Below, piece by piece: positions 36,990 through 49,400 of a DNA stretch of 64,000 bases. The stretch is taken from contig NC_060018.1 in NCBI RefSeq assembly GCF_021134715.1, positions 6,217,501 to 6,281,500 of the forward strand. The letters run 5' to 3'. The notes under the pieces are model-generated. The model did not search any database. It had not been told where the DNA came from and saw only the letters and a program-made list of their open reading frames with translations. Position 1 is the stretch's first letter, and the number at the start of each line of letters is the position of its first letter. The translations under genes were made by a program, and so were the position numbers. The stretch comes from Daphnia pulex (lineage: Eukaryota; Arthropoda; Branchiopoda; Diplostraca; Daphniidae).

Positions 36990-38432
36990 ATGGCAGAGTG
37001 GAATTACAACAACATGAATCATCTTAGTTTAAATTTACCACCAAGTTTTCAACCTGAAAATAGTTCTTCTGGAAGTTATTTCAATCATCCTGTCAGTGCT
37101 CCTTTGAATTTTGGCAATCCAAGTCAAATCAGATATAGCAATTCTAAATTTCAATTCGGAAGTGATTCAGCTCATGATAGCTTAACTTTGCCAACTTCAT
37201 CAAGTTCTTATGAAATGTCATGGGAAATCAACAAAACTGTAAATCAACATGTCGTGTTACCTATGGTGACTGAACCGCAACAGCAGTGGCTGAACACGAT
37301 GAATCAACGAAAACTGGATCAGCACTTTCTCGATAATTTTATTCAGGTCCGAATCATTCCACGGAATTGTCTGCCGTCAGATCAAGTAAGTGGTGGTAAA
37401 AATTGGCTTCTACTTTCTGTGGAAACCGTGTAACAAATACAATATATTTAACTTTATAACGAAAGATGAACGAGTTCCGGGACTTGGTTAAAGAGGCTAA
37501 AAGACTGACTGACCGTTTGAAAGTAGCACAAGAAACAAGTAAAGTCTGCGAGAACCCCAACGATTCCCATGAATTAGACCAAATAAAAGTATTTCATTTT
37601 ATAAGCTATTAATTGTAAAAGTATAAACTGCGTAAAATAAACAAAAATTTATCACATCTCTTTCACAGGAAAGGCTTGAATTTGTCAATGAACAAATTGA
37701 GGATCTTGCGACCTCAAAGGAAATCAAAGAAAAATTAACTAAGAGAAAGGAGAAAAGAGAATGGCTGAAACGTAAAAAGGAAAGGCAGAAGAAAGAAGAA
37801 GAGGAAGCATTAGTGCGGCGGGAAAATTTACATAGACTTATTGATGATCAAACTGAAGCTATCAGAAGAAAGGAATTGAGCCGTAAAAAGGTCAGAGAAA
37901 TGGAGAGATCAAACCATTTTCTTTTTCTAAATTTCTTCTTTTTTCATATTGGTTATATAATTTTAAAATCTATAAAGAGTCTAGAAGCTAAACGAGAAAC
38001 CGATGTTATATTGGGAGAAGTTCGTCGCAAACGGAATGACACCCAACGTATCGGCCAGCTGCTACAGTCCTTGAGAGATCTGCGCGTTTTGAGAGCACGT
38101 TCTCTGGAATTAGGACGCGCTCTTTTTTCTAGGCAGGAAGACACAGACCACTTTAATAGTACACTAGGTAAAATGTTTTACTTTTTTTAACCTAACCGTA
38201 TTTTTCATATTGATCGCTTCATCTTATTTCAATTAATTTTTTTTTTTATTACTTTGGGTTTGTTAAAACTAATTTCTTGTTATCAAATACTTAAAATAAA
38301 TAAAATTTTTTAGATCAATTAGATGTTATCATAAAGAAGAAGTCTGCAGACTATGAAGAGGAGGAAAAGACGTTGACATCGATGATGAACGATCAAAATG
38401 ATTCAAAAAAATCTGAAGGCGTAATTCAGTAA
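36990..38432 (+). CDS. PDCD7: PDCD7-like, U11/U12 snRNP 59K-type protein
   Basis: Family member of programmed cell death protein 7, the U11-59K component of the minor (U12-type) spliceosome di-snRNP in the nucleus. Exons: 36990-37385, 37466-37588, 37669-37890, 37978-38167 and 38314-38432, giving 349 aa. The first ~130 residues are Asn/Ser/Pro-rich and disordered. The middle and C terminus form a long Glu/Lys/Arg-rich coiled coil (for example TKRKEKREWLKRKKERQK and ETDVILGEVRRKRNDTQRIG), which is the diagnostic part. The intron 37891-37977 is a multiple of three and its translation is open but strongly hydrophobic, so splicing is preferred. The 3' end is uncertain: exon 5 can stop at 38432 or splice from 38420 to 38496 and stop at 38528. 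The C-terminal segment seems shorter than in vertebrates. Confidence 0.75.
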
Positions 38433-38468
38433 TACATTTAAATAATTCAGAATAATTCACTGCAAATT

Positions 38469-38474
38469 TTTATT
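38469..38474 (-). terminator. Possible poly(A) signal of AP-3 beta
   Basis: AATAAA on the minus strand, about 70 nt after the AP-3 beta stop codon. It lies inside the 3' end or last intron of the convergent PDCD7 gene, so the two transcripts probably overlap tail to tail. Confidence 0.5.
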
Positions 38475-38542
38475 TGATTAAATTATTTTCAACAGAAAAC
38501 TGTGGAACAAACGCACAGTATGAAATGACCATCAGAGATTAA

Positions 38543-41500
38543 TCAATTTTTAAGCGCTTCCTTGAGTTCAGCTAAAAGCATGGACCCAATGATCATCTTC
38601 TCGCAAGAAACAGTCAATTTGGGATTGACCCCAACCAAGATTGTGACTAAAACCAATGATTTGGATGACAGCGTTTGTCCGGCGAATCTATGAAGAAGAA
38701 AAAAAAAAAAAAATTTAATCATCATTCGTTTAAACAAGGCAAATCACAAGTTTACCTTAAAGTGTTTGGATCGCTGGAATTTATGGAAGCCATATTAGTC
38801 GTGCGAAATATTTTAGTTGAGATGTTCTTCATATCTTCTAATTCCAATGTGTTGGTAATTGAAAAGCTGTGCTCATTCATCCCTTTGAGTTTTCCTATTG
38901 AATTAGTAAATTTGTGCTCATCTTGCTTGGACATATTCCCAATAATCCCAAATATACCTTGTTCATTGATAAAAACACCTTCAGTGCACGTAACAGGACG
39001 AATCAGTTCACCAACAGAAGGTCTAAAATTGATTTTGATAGGTCTTCCGCTAGCTACCAAATCACAGCTGACATTTTGAGTTGAATCGCCAAAGTCTATG
39101 CCAACTGTAACAAGTCTCGTGGCACCGACCGGAAGGGACGCCAAAGTCGTAAATTCATGCATGGAAATACCAACAGGCATATTCTGAGATGAAGAGATTC
39201 ATTAGTAAAACAAACTCTTGTCTGAAGTAAAACTCAATATACAGCTAAAATGATACATAGTTTTCTTACTTTGTTAGTTATTTTTACTTCCGTTAACTCC
39301 TCGTTGCCAGTGTTCACTAAGGTAAGCTCGATGGTAACCATGGAAGGTGAGTACAAATTGATGGAGCGTGTGTAACGATATAAAATTTGTAAACCGCAAC
39401 CACTTGAAATGCTGGAGACTATTTGCCAAGAAATATTTCAATAAATTTTTTGGTTTAACCTATGAATTAAAAAATATACCTAATTCCGTTGGTCTGGTGG
39501 AAATGTACGCAGCAGAAACTGGTTGAACGCTAGAGTCCGTAATTGGTGTGCTCGCTAAGGTTCCAAGCGGAATTCCAGAAACAGAAGCCATAACTGGAGC
39601 TGAATCTGAGACTGTTAATAGTGCACAAGGAAATACAAAAAAGAAAAATTTAAATAGAACATCATAGACACATGAAACAAATGGAAATCAGACAGGTTAA
39701 ACAGAGACTTGCCATCTAAATCGAGGAGTAAATCCAAATTCGACTTGGGTGGTGGCATTCGTGATGATTTTACGACTTTATCCGAGTCATTGGAATCTGA
39801 ATCGGAACTGTTCGAAGAGTACTCTGATTCCGAACTAGATTCAATCACGAGTGTACGGCTCAACCGTTGAGCAGGAGGCGATGGAGAAAGAGATGGTGAA
39901 AGCCGTACGATATTTTGTTGGGAAATATCGACAGAATCATCGGGATCTTCTTCGCTAGAGGATTCGTCCGAATCACTCTCTGCAGAATCCGAATCCATTT
40001 CAGAGGAAGAATCTGATTTTGAATCTGAGCTTCCAGATTCATCTTTCACATCGTCGTCTTCTGAAGAACTCTCCGAGTAAAACGTTTCCTTTTTCTTTCC
40101 TTTGGAAGGAGCTGATGCAGAATTTCCTCGCAAACTTTTGAAACATACAACAACCACTTTAATGCAGTTTGAAACTAACTATCACGTGGTCTTTTACCTG
40201 GTAACTGGAATGACGGGTCTGGGAGATTCAACATTTCGAACATTAGAATCAGGAGCAACGGCAGGGAAATTTGGTAGATCCATGTATCCAACAACTCGGC
40301 TGTTGAGGTAGTGAGACAGAGAGCCCAACTGAAATTCATCTCGATCTAAAAAACAAGAAACAACGTTGATCAGGATTTAAACCACGCCCCATTAAACGCC
40401 TGAAGCTGTGACTCAGTATTGCTGTTCAATACGATTTGCCAAAAAGCAAAGAAAGGGTAAGTGAAATGGCGGGTTTCGAAAAAAGACAGCGTTGCCCTGA
40501 CAAATACTTAAATCGCCACCATTTTTTTGTTTTTTAAACAATAATAGTGAGAAAATTAGAATTTCTCATTGCCACTTTCTTCGTTGGCAGGATTAAACCA
40601 AGAAAATTTTTAATACACGTCTATCTTTTCTTAAAATTTTTAGATTACCTTTGAATACGGACTCGATTACAGGAGCCGGCTTTGAGGCCAAAAATATTTT
40701 TTTGGCATATTTAGCAAGAAGCGCCTGTTCAGTTGAAGGGAAGACAAGATGACGAAGAAACCTTGTGCGGTCTCGAATATCATAATTTTGGTCATATTTT
40801 GCTAGACTGCAATTAAATTTTTGAAAGATTACCAAATGAAAAAAAAAATTATATGAATTAAAAATTACCTGAAGACGTATTGACAAAGAACTTTGGTTTG
40901 TTTTGGATTTGACAGGCACAATTTGGCGGCTAAATTCAGAATCTGGAGTTTCACCACATCTTGCTAATCATAATGATGCAATTTGAAAATAAGCTCATGT
41001 ACAAATATTCAGTATATCATGATTTTACCTCATTTGCAAAAGTCCGTGCCATGAAACGAAGTACATCGGGAGCCATTTTGGACACACGTTTCTTTTCGCA
41101 GTGTTCGCCTACGAGCCATAGAATAGCTGCCCTAGCTTGGGGCACAGTTATTCTATTAACAAGTCGGGCCATTTGACCGACAATGTCTCCGTGTGAGCCT
41201 TGGTGTGTCTGTAACAGTTTTTTAATGACCACAACGCTCTCTGCAACGACCAATTCTATAAAACGAAATCAAATAAAAGGAAATGACATTCTTATCAACA
41301 AGTTCAAATATTTTTATAAATGTGAAATAGCAACCATCTGAATTCGACAACAAAGCGATAAGCCCACTTAGGCATGTGTCGGTTACTTCTTTGATTCCAG
41401 CTGCACAACTATAATTGTAAAGATGAATTAGGAAATCAGTTCTTCATGGAAGTAAAATGGTGTTTTTACCGTCCGATGGCTTGAATAGTAGCAGCAACAA

Positions 41501-43206
41501 GATCTCTATCTTGACTTGAAATATAAGTCTGAAACTCTCGGAGAATAAAAGTAATGTTTGACTCGTTTGCTAAATTAGTCAAAATCTCCAATTTAAGTAG
41601 TTTGATTTGCGTAGCATCGGTGCTTCTAACGAAGAAATTTTTCAGAAAAGGTTCAAACATGTCCTTCAACACGACGAAAAAATAAGTTAACACACACAAA
41701 ATAAATTTTTTTGCAACATTCACTTGTACCTTTCGGTTGACTGACATGGATGCAATTGAGTTCAGTACGACGGTCTGAACCTCACGATGTGAACGCAGCA
41801 GGCGTATTAAAGCCCTGGTCACTATGGCTACATCTTCTCTAGGAGCCAAATGATGATACAATTGGGCGACACCCATAACAACCTTTAAGGAAAACCAAAA
41901 GATATAGAATCAATTAAATGTTTTATCTAAATTCCTATTGGATTTAGACACCGCACCGATGAGTTTCTGCTCTGGAGCAAGGGTTTCGTGTTTCGCAAAA
42001 GCAGTCGATGATCTGGGTCTAACACCAACGATTCCGTTTGTTTTCCTTTCTCGTCATCTTCTTCGCTTTCTTCGTAAAATGGTTTGTCTTTTTCGGAATG
42101 ATTAGTACCGTTAATATTGGGGTCCGTAAATTGAGTCCGCGCGTACCGGGTAAGCATGCCAATAATAATAACCTGTCCCCATTCTTCAATATCCACCAAA
42201 ACAGCACTGTTAAAAAAAAATAACGAATACATTACACAATAAATTATAGTGAAATAAATCTCACAAGTTTAACAAAATAAATAACATATTTTAATACTAA
42301 AATATTTACCAAAGTTTTCTAAAATTCTTGTGTATTAGATCCGTGCGTTCAGGACATACCTATTTTGAAGATTGTAGAATGATTTATTGTTACAGTCAAT
42401 AAACAAAATCATCAATAAAACTTTTGTAGGAAATTTTCAAACCTGTTCAAATGCCATGACTGCTGATCCAACAACAAGTGTTGTTTGATCTGAGAGGAGT
42501 CTCTCAATCACCATAACAAGCTCATCCTTTTGTTCAGGATCAAGATCATAGAGTTTTGGTATAGCATGAGCTGCTGTTTTTCTGACATATGGTGACATGT
42601 CACTAACAGAATCTCTAATAGCCAGCATCATGATTGGAACAATGACTGGAACCCTAATGCTAGAAAGAACTCGGAGTGCACTAGCTCTTATAAGCTGATT
42701 TGGATCCTGGTAATGTAAAAAAAAATCTGGTAATTTAGTGCTTTGGGTAGAATTAAAAAAAATAATAAGGCAACCTTTAGAGCCCTTTGAAATGTGGATA
42801 TGGAAAGGAGTGCCAGATCTTGTTGTTCTTCAGCATAACGAACCAGATAAACATATACCAGCTTCTTTACTTCGATATTTTTAGAAACCACATTTTTCAC
42901 AACAGCAGGAAATAAATCAGAAGCATCTCTTCCTTTGGCTATCATCTGTAATAATATGATGGTTTACAATATAGTTGATGGATAACAAAAATGTAAATAT
43001 TTTACCCCAATTATTCTTTTCATTGCTTCCAATTTTAGACTATCTTTGCTGCTATCTAACATTTGTTTCAAATCGTCATGACGTTTGTAATCGGCATGAA
43101 ACAATCCCCCAGGAGCTCCAGCTTCGGCAGCAAATTCAGTTTCGCCGGACAATGATGGAGTTTTTTCTTGCCCTCCATAAGTTAGTCCAAGATTCCCAGA
43201 AGCCAT
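38543..43206 (-). CDS. AP3B1: AP-3 complex subunit beta
   Basis: Large beta chain of the AP-3 adaptor, which sorts cargo from Golgi/endosomes to lysosomes and related organelles; Drosophila ruby belongs to this family. Seventeen exons, 5' to 3': 43206-43006, 42945-42775, 42706-42443, 42359-42310, 42206-41957, 41882-41730, 41663-41470, 41408-41335, 41255-41029, 40963-40869, 40806-40649, 40345-40198, 40134-39713, 39611-39480, 39418-39270, 39183-38756 and 38687-38543. All join in phase to give 1086 aa, the normal length. Residues ~45-610 are the adaptin HEAT-repeat trunk ([32 protein letters not shown]). Residues ~665-790 are a Ser/Glu/Asp-rich hinge ending in a dileucine-rich LLLDLD segment. 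Residues ~800-1086 are the C-terminal appendage, ending [18 protein letters not shown]. The exon 13 donor is GC rather than GT, and the exon 5 donor (TCG|GTGCGG) is weak. It is divergent from TYW1. Confidence 0.95.
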
Positions 43207-43679
43207 GATGAACTTAACGAATAGACTATGTTTTTTGCGAATCCAACAAACAATATAGGTTGCGATTATTTTACAGTAGACGAACTTGTGTTGTGACAGC
43301 TCAGAGCTCACCTGCCTGCATGCACTTAAGGGGGAGGGGAGTTGTCAGCTGCTTAAAACAGCGCACCAAATCACAAAAACAAATTGTTGCGAGTTGCGAT
43401 TTTAGCCTGATATTTCATTTGGAAAATTTAAACAAATTATTATATAATTGAAATCATATTTTCTTGGCACTTCAAACTATTTACGAGCTACTTTGTTTTG
43501 TTTCTCTCGAATAAATTCCTTGCCTCATTAGTGAATTGTAAGTTTGGCAAGTCGGCATTTTTTACAGATAACACGTGAATTAAAAGCTAGACGAAAAGTT
43601 AAAAATTAAAGACACAAGTGCTGTTAGCTACAAAACAGAACTGTAATTCTAGACAAAAAACAAAAAAGTAAATTTTGCG
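43207..43679. promoter_or_regulatory. Divergent AP-3 beta/TYW1 upstream region
   Basis: This 473-bp region separates the start codons of two divergent genes and must hold both promoters. It contains a palindromic E-box CACGTG at 43572-43577, about 100 bp before the TYW1 ATG. No clear TATA box was seen. Confidence 0.45.
43572..43577. promoter_or_regulatory. CACGTG E-box in AP-3 beta/TYW1 promoter
   Basis: Palindromic E-box about 100 bp before the TYW1 ATG in the shared upstream region. It could bind Myc/Max, USF or MITF/TFEB-type factors. A chance match cannot be excluded. Confidence 0.3.
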
Positions 43680-46417
43680 ATGAAGGTGGCTCATCCACCA
43701 TTGATTGGCAGTTTCTTTCTTCCTACTTTGGGCCTTGCTGTGTTCTCTTTGGCTCTAGGATATTGGATATCAAGGAGAAAGAAGGGTAACATCAACAACG
43801 ATGAACCTAATGTCACTGAAAAGTCTTCGGCCGATACAGTTGGTGAGACAGATAGCATGTCAGCCCTAGAAAATATGAAGAAAAAGAAGAAAAAACATGA
43901 TTGCAACTGTGGGAGTAAGGAAACATCTAAATTCGAAAAGCAACCTTCACAAATCAAAATTATGTATGGAACTCTCATGGGCAAAAGCAAGGTACAATCA
44001 CTAAATTAAACCTTATTATAAAAACTATTTCTTATAACTGGCCCGACATTATTTAGAAATTTGCTGAAATTCTCTCAGAACATGTGAGTGAAGAAACTCA
44101 AGTCTCAGTTGTTAACCTTAAAGAATGTGATTCTGAGGATATCTTTGTTGGTCCTGTAAGATCATTTTTTAAATTAAAAAAAAAATCAAAACTACTAATT
44201 CATACCTAACATACTTTTGAATGCAGGACACTAAAGACACACTTTTCATATTTATTGTTTCCACTTATGCCGAAGGATCGCCTCCAGAAGATGCTGAGTG
44301 GTTTTATAAATGGCTTGAAGATTCTGCTCTTGATTTTCGAGTACCACAAACCTTTTTGGCTGATGTTAGGTTTTCAGTATTTGGTCTTGGCAATTCCTTA
44401 TATTTTGAAAATTACAATGTGATTGGCCGCAATATTGACAAGTGGTTGAGTAAGATTGGGGCGGAGCGCTATGCACCCCTCGGGCTAGGAGATGAGAATG
44501 TTTCTGAAAGTTTACATGGGAACATAGAAGCCGATTTCGACCATTGGTGTGAAGGAATTCTCAATTTATTAAAAAATCCTCAAGGTACAACTGAAAAGAA
44601 AAGTGGATGCAGTAAAGGAAATGATTGTTGCAGTAAAAAAGGAAAAAAGAAATCCGTCAATCGGTCACAGAAAAAGAAAAATAATATAGTGGAAGAAACA
44701 GACGTTACACGTGATTCTGATTCCGAATCAGATACAAATGAAGCTGTCGTCGATTTAGAAGATCTGGGAAGTTTTGTCCGAGTAGAAAACAAAGTTGGAG
44801 AAGACAGTGAGGAAGAAGAAGAGATTACAACGGTCGATGGAGAACCACGTGAAATGTTAACTCCTCAACTTCGAGAATCTTTGACAAAACAAGGATATCG
44901 CTTGATAGGAACTCACTCAGGCGTGAAATTGTGCCGATGGACTAAAGTATACATGTTCAAATTGTTTATAAATTTGTTCAGTTTGTTTAATGTTTTTCGT
45001 TTTATGTCAGGCTATGTTACGAGGTCGTGGCGGTTGCTACAAACATACTTTTTATGGAATCGAAAGGTTTGTTTGTCTTTTTTTTTTTTTTTTATGAATG
45101 AGTATCGGTTTTACAGTGTATTTTTATGTCCGTAGTCATCGGTGTATGGAAACCACGCCTAGTCTTGCGTGTGCCAACAAATGTGTTTTCTGTTGGCGTC
45201 ATCACTCGAATCCTGTCGGAACCGAATGGCGATGGAAAATGGATTCAGCAGAATTCATATTAGAAGGAGCACTAGAGCAACACGCTAAAATGATTAATCA
45301 GTTCAAAGGTTTTCACTCTTTTCATTGTGTATTCAACAAAAGAGAAAATATAATTACATGTTTGCTACATTTTAAAAACATTTCGATTTTCAGGAGTTCC
45401 AGGCGTCCAGCCTCACCGTTTAGCCGAAGGAATGAATCCTGTTCATTGTGCACTCTCTCTTGTTGGTGAACCAATCATGTACCCGGAGATCAACAGATTC
45501 ATGCGTATGCTTCACGAGAAGAAAATTTCGTCGTTCATGGTGACCAATGCCCAATTTCCCGAGGCTATTCGTCAGTTAGAACCGTGTACCCAACTTTACG
45601 TTTCTGTTGATGCATCAACTAAGGATAGCCTTAAAAAAATTGATCGGCCGCTGTTCAAAGGTATATTTAAGATGATTGCGACCTCGTGAATTGTTGTGTA
45701 ATATTTCGTAAGTTTTCTTCATTAGATTTCTGGGAGAGATTCCTTGACAGTCTACGTGCCCTTTCAGCCAAAGGGCAAAGGACGGTCTATCGCTTGACTT
45801 TAGTTAAAGCCTGGAATGTCGAAGAACTTGAAAGTTATGCCGAACTTGTTAAACTTGGCGAACCTGATTTTATTGAAATCAAAGGTAGTTTGTCATTTTA
45901 TAAAAATATATTTACATGTATTTCACAGACGTTTTAAAACATTTTACATGCTTTCGTTTGTCAGGTGTAACTTTTTGTGGCACATCCAAAGCTTCGACGC
46001 TAACTATGGAAAATATTCCATGGCATCATGAAGTAGTGACGTTTGGTGAAAAAATCTGCTCCTACCTTGATGCATACGGCCTAGCTGCCGAACATGAGCA
46101 TTCAAACTGTATCCTCTTAGCCAAACGCAGCAAGTTCTTTAAAGATGGCCGTTGGAATACCTGGATTGATTACGACAAGTTTCATCAGCTCATGCAAGAT
46201 TACTATTTGTCTGATGGTGAAAATACTAAACATTTATTTAAGGTGAAAAGCATTATAATTAACGTAATTTTGTACAGGAAAAGCAACGTTTACCTCGGAG
46301 GATTACATGGCGCCAACTCCAGACTGGGCCATGTTTGGAAGTCCTGAGCATGGATTTGATCCTGTTGAAAATCGCTGGCACCGTAAGCAGCCTAAGAAGG
46401 ATATTAGCGGCTGCTAA
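43680..46417 (+). CDS. TYW1: tRNA 4-demethylwyosine synthase TYW1
   Basis: Radical-SAM enzyme that condenses N1-methylguanosine-37 of tRNA-Phe with pyruvate to form the tricyclic core of wybutosine. Exons: 43680-43991, 44057-44155, 44227-44946, 45011-45066, 45136-45308, 45394-45660, 45726-45884, 45965-46216 and 46278-46417. They join in phase to give 725 aa (family ~730). Residues ~8-30 form a hydrophobic anchor, then a Lys-rich linker, then a flavodoxin domain (IMYGTLMGKSK; VSTYAEGSPP; FSVFGLGNSLYF). An acidic linker precedes the radical-SAM domain with its 4Fe-4S motif CANKCVFC (C408, C412, C415). The CALSLVGEPIMYPEINRF and VDASTKDSLKKIDRPLFKDF blocks are intact, and the C terminus is ISGC. 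The exon 8 donor at 46216 (GATG|GTGA) was chosen because the downstream donor breaks the family C-terminal frame. Two Cys clusters in the linkers look lineage-specific. Confidence 0.95.
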
Positions 46418-49400
46418 ATTCTCAGTTCAAAATATCGCTGAAACGATTCTTTTTCAAAAATGTACTGAAGTTAAAACTTATAGAAGTTGAAAATAAATTC
46501 AGTGAACAATAAAAAAACACCGACGAATTGCGCCAGCCAGGGTAAACTGAATTCCAATGGTGCTAGAGTTCTAGTCGCAAACTACATCTAGGCATCAAAA
46601 GAATTCAGTGATCCCAGCTCCTCTTTTTCTTCCTTGAGATTCGACTTGACGTGAATGGATGAAATTGTTTTGGCTGTCCTACCTTTTATACAAATAAGAT
46701 GTTGCAGGGGAGCAGAGCAGTTGATCCTGGAACTGGAACGTAACCGGTTGGAGAGGAAATACGTCAATCGTTCCGCGTATCGTCTTATCCGGTTGAAAAG
46801 AAAGTGATCTCCTTGTCACATTCGAGGTAGAACTCGATCGCTGGTGAAGACTTGGTACAAGAAGAAGAAGAAGACATTTAAACAATGTGTTGTCAGTGCT
46901 GTCGCAGTACCTGGTGGGAATGATTTGCCAAATATATTACAGAGTTTGGAGCTCTAACGTTTGAATCCACCGCGTCACCGACTTTCACAACCACCAGCGC
47001 GGCTCACGTCGAGGAAATTGGAGACTTGCTGATGCACCACACTGGTCACATGATACTCTAAACCTCTATTGAAGTATTGATTTTTGTGTAAAACGTGTTT
47101 GAAATAACACTAAGAACTTTCTATCAATTTAATACAACCACTCGATAAGAACTGCAGCGATTTTGGCGAGATAGAACACGTCTGCATCCTCGAATTTGTA
47201 TTGGTGCACACTTTTGACTCTCTATAGCTGGCCTTTTTCTCGTAAGCGTGTTTTCCTTCTCTTTAGGCACCACCACCAACAGATCATTATTTTAGTCATC
47301 ATCGTTCTATGAAGACTGGAGAATAACTATAACTTTGAAACACGTAACTCTCTTAGCGGGGATGAATCGCTGCCGACCGTTATCAAATTATATGACCTGT
47401 CTCATCGACTCGATTCCAACTTTTCGTGTACCCTTCGTCTTTAGCTTTTTCTGATGCTTCATTGGCGTACAGCTATATAGTCTATAGCTTCCCTTATCTT
47501 TATGTGTGGTTCTCCGTTCTCGTGCTGTGTTACTTGCTGGCCCATGTAGGACTTCGACAGCACCCAGATGGCGGTGGCTATGATGAAACGCCGTTGTAGT
47601 GCTTCCTGATCCCTTTTGTTCTTATTTAATCTCCCTACACTACGTAGAAATGTACGCGTGAGACGACCCTTTTCTTTTTTACTCTTTTATTTATGCTGCC
47701 ATGTCTTTTTTTTCTCTCCTGAAATAATACCTTGGCGTTTACTTGACGTAAAACTTTTCCTTCGTCGCTTCACCCTCTTTCTTCGTCGCACTCTTGCGCT
47801 CCCATCACGATTAAACAAAAAAATAATAATAAAAAACGACATACGAAACCGAAGATGGTGGGATTGAATTTCCGGTCTGTTGTAATTTAATCGTCGAGTG
47901 GCTTTGTCTGCTTTTTCTATCTCTTTCTATAGTCTCAGGATGGGCCCTCGAGGTTTTTCTTTAAATAATATCTTGGACGGCTTCACAGTTGACGAAGCTT
48001 GAAGATGGAAATAAGTAAAAACTTATTTTGTTAGAAATTATCTTTATCAAATATTGCAACTTTTACTCGCGATTTAAGTTATTGTGTCACAACGGGTGAA
48101 TAATTATTTCTTTAAATGGTATCGTTATGATTTTGGATTAAAAGTTAATTTGGTTTTATGCGGATTCCAATTATCTTTCTAATTACATTTTCTCGTTACA
48201 TAAAAAAATGACGGTAAAGAAACTGATATTTTAAAATGACCTCATTAATAAATTAAAAGGGATGTCAAGAAATCACAAGACTTAAGCTTGACAATGAGTC
48301 TGTGAATATTGTTGCATCCAATCTACACTGCAATTCCGTATAATTTGCGCTGAATTGTTTCTTCTGTGATTCTGAAGCACTCTGAAGTAAGGACAATATG
48401 ACCGCAAACAGGAGCGGGTTTCACAATAATAGTATTAACCAACAAACTTGCTGCGCTTCCTTCAGTTCACATAAAACAGACACTGCTCCGAGTTGCTGCC
48501 ACGGTCGGTCAGCAGAGCGGCACAACTGAATACCGGTATGGCGATTCGATCTGACACCCATGCTTTCACCACTCGCAAATCAGCCCAGATCAGGTGTTAT
48601 TTCTATCATTTCTATGTATTTTGTTTTATTTGATCGCTTAAAACAAAAATTCTAGATAAATAAAAGTATGAAATTTTTTTGCTTAATTTTCTTTTGACAA
48701 ATAGATTGTTTTTTAACAAATTGTCTTTTATATTGGACAGGTTCCTAGGCATGTATGTCCAGTAGCTCACAGTCATAAATTTCCATGCACCATATGTTGC
48801 CCTATGTTGTATAGTTTATATAGCATAAATTTAAATCCAATAGTTACAGGATTTTTAAAACTTTCTTTTAGCTGGGTATACAGTGAAAAACCGATTGATA
48901 GGATGTCTAGACACTTTTTTGAGGAAGTGAAGTTTCTGTTTTGATTATAAGATTACCAGGAATAATTTGTAAAACAAAATAATCATGGGCAACTACGCGT
49001 ATACAGGTATACAGGTGCACAGGTGCGTTTCACGAGCCAGATGCCAAAGCGAAATAGTGAAGCGGATAATCGAACTAAGCAAACTACTTTGCGCCCTTTG
49101 CGCGGAGAGAAGACTCAAAAGAACCAAAGTACCACAAATAAGCCTAGAAAAAAAATGCGCAGAACTTTTTTTTTCTTTCGAATTTAAACAAACCATTGCG
49201 CAATATTTCCCTATAAACCAGAGAATACGTGTGGGGCATATGACCACTTCAACGTCTTCCTACCAAAATTGTAAAAAAAAATCTCTATTGGTTCAAAGCT
49301 AGGGATACCAAACAGATGCCTATCAACTCACAAACTTGCCGTTTTTCTTATACGTCAATCAACCGTAGACATTAAATTACCTGGAAATTACAAATCATCA

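Noticed and set aside
37891..37977. Read-through of a PDCD7 intron as coding
   Set aside because: The 87-nt segment is open but encodes a hydrophobic Phe-rich stretch inside a charged coiled coil and is bounded by GT and AG.
41957..41962. Weak AP-3 beta exon 5 donor (TCG|GTGCGG) taken as evidence of an error
   Set aside because: The frame and the adaptin sequence across the junction ([13 protein letters not shown]) fit the family exactly, and the alternative donor is out of phase.
46217..46261. Later TYW1 exon 8 donor after TTTAAG
   Set aside because: It shifts the last exon out of the conserved C-terminal frame (DYMAPTPDWAMFG...ISGC). The donor at 46217 keeps it.
46679..46885. Minus frame with a signal-peptide-like start
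   Set aside because: Only 68 codons, opens on a Leu run, lies in the TYW1 downstream region and has no recognisable mature domain.
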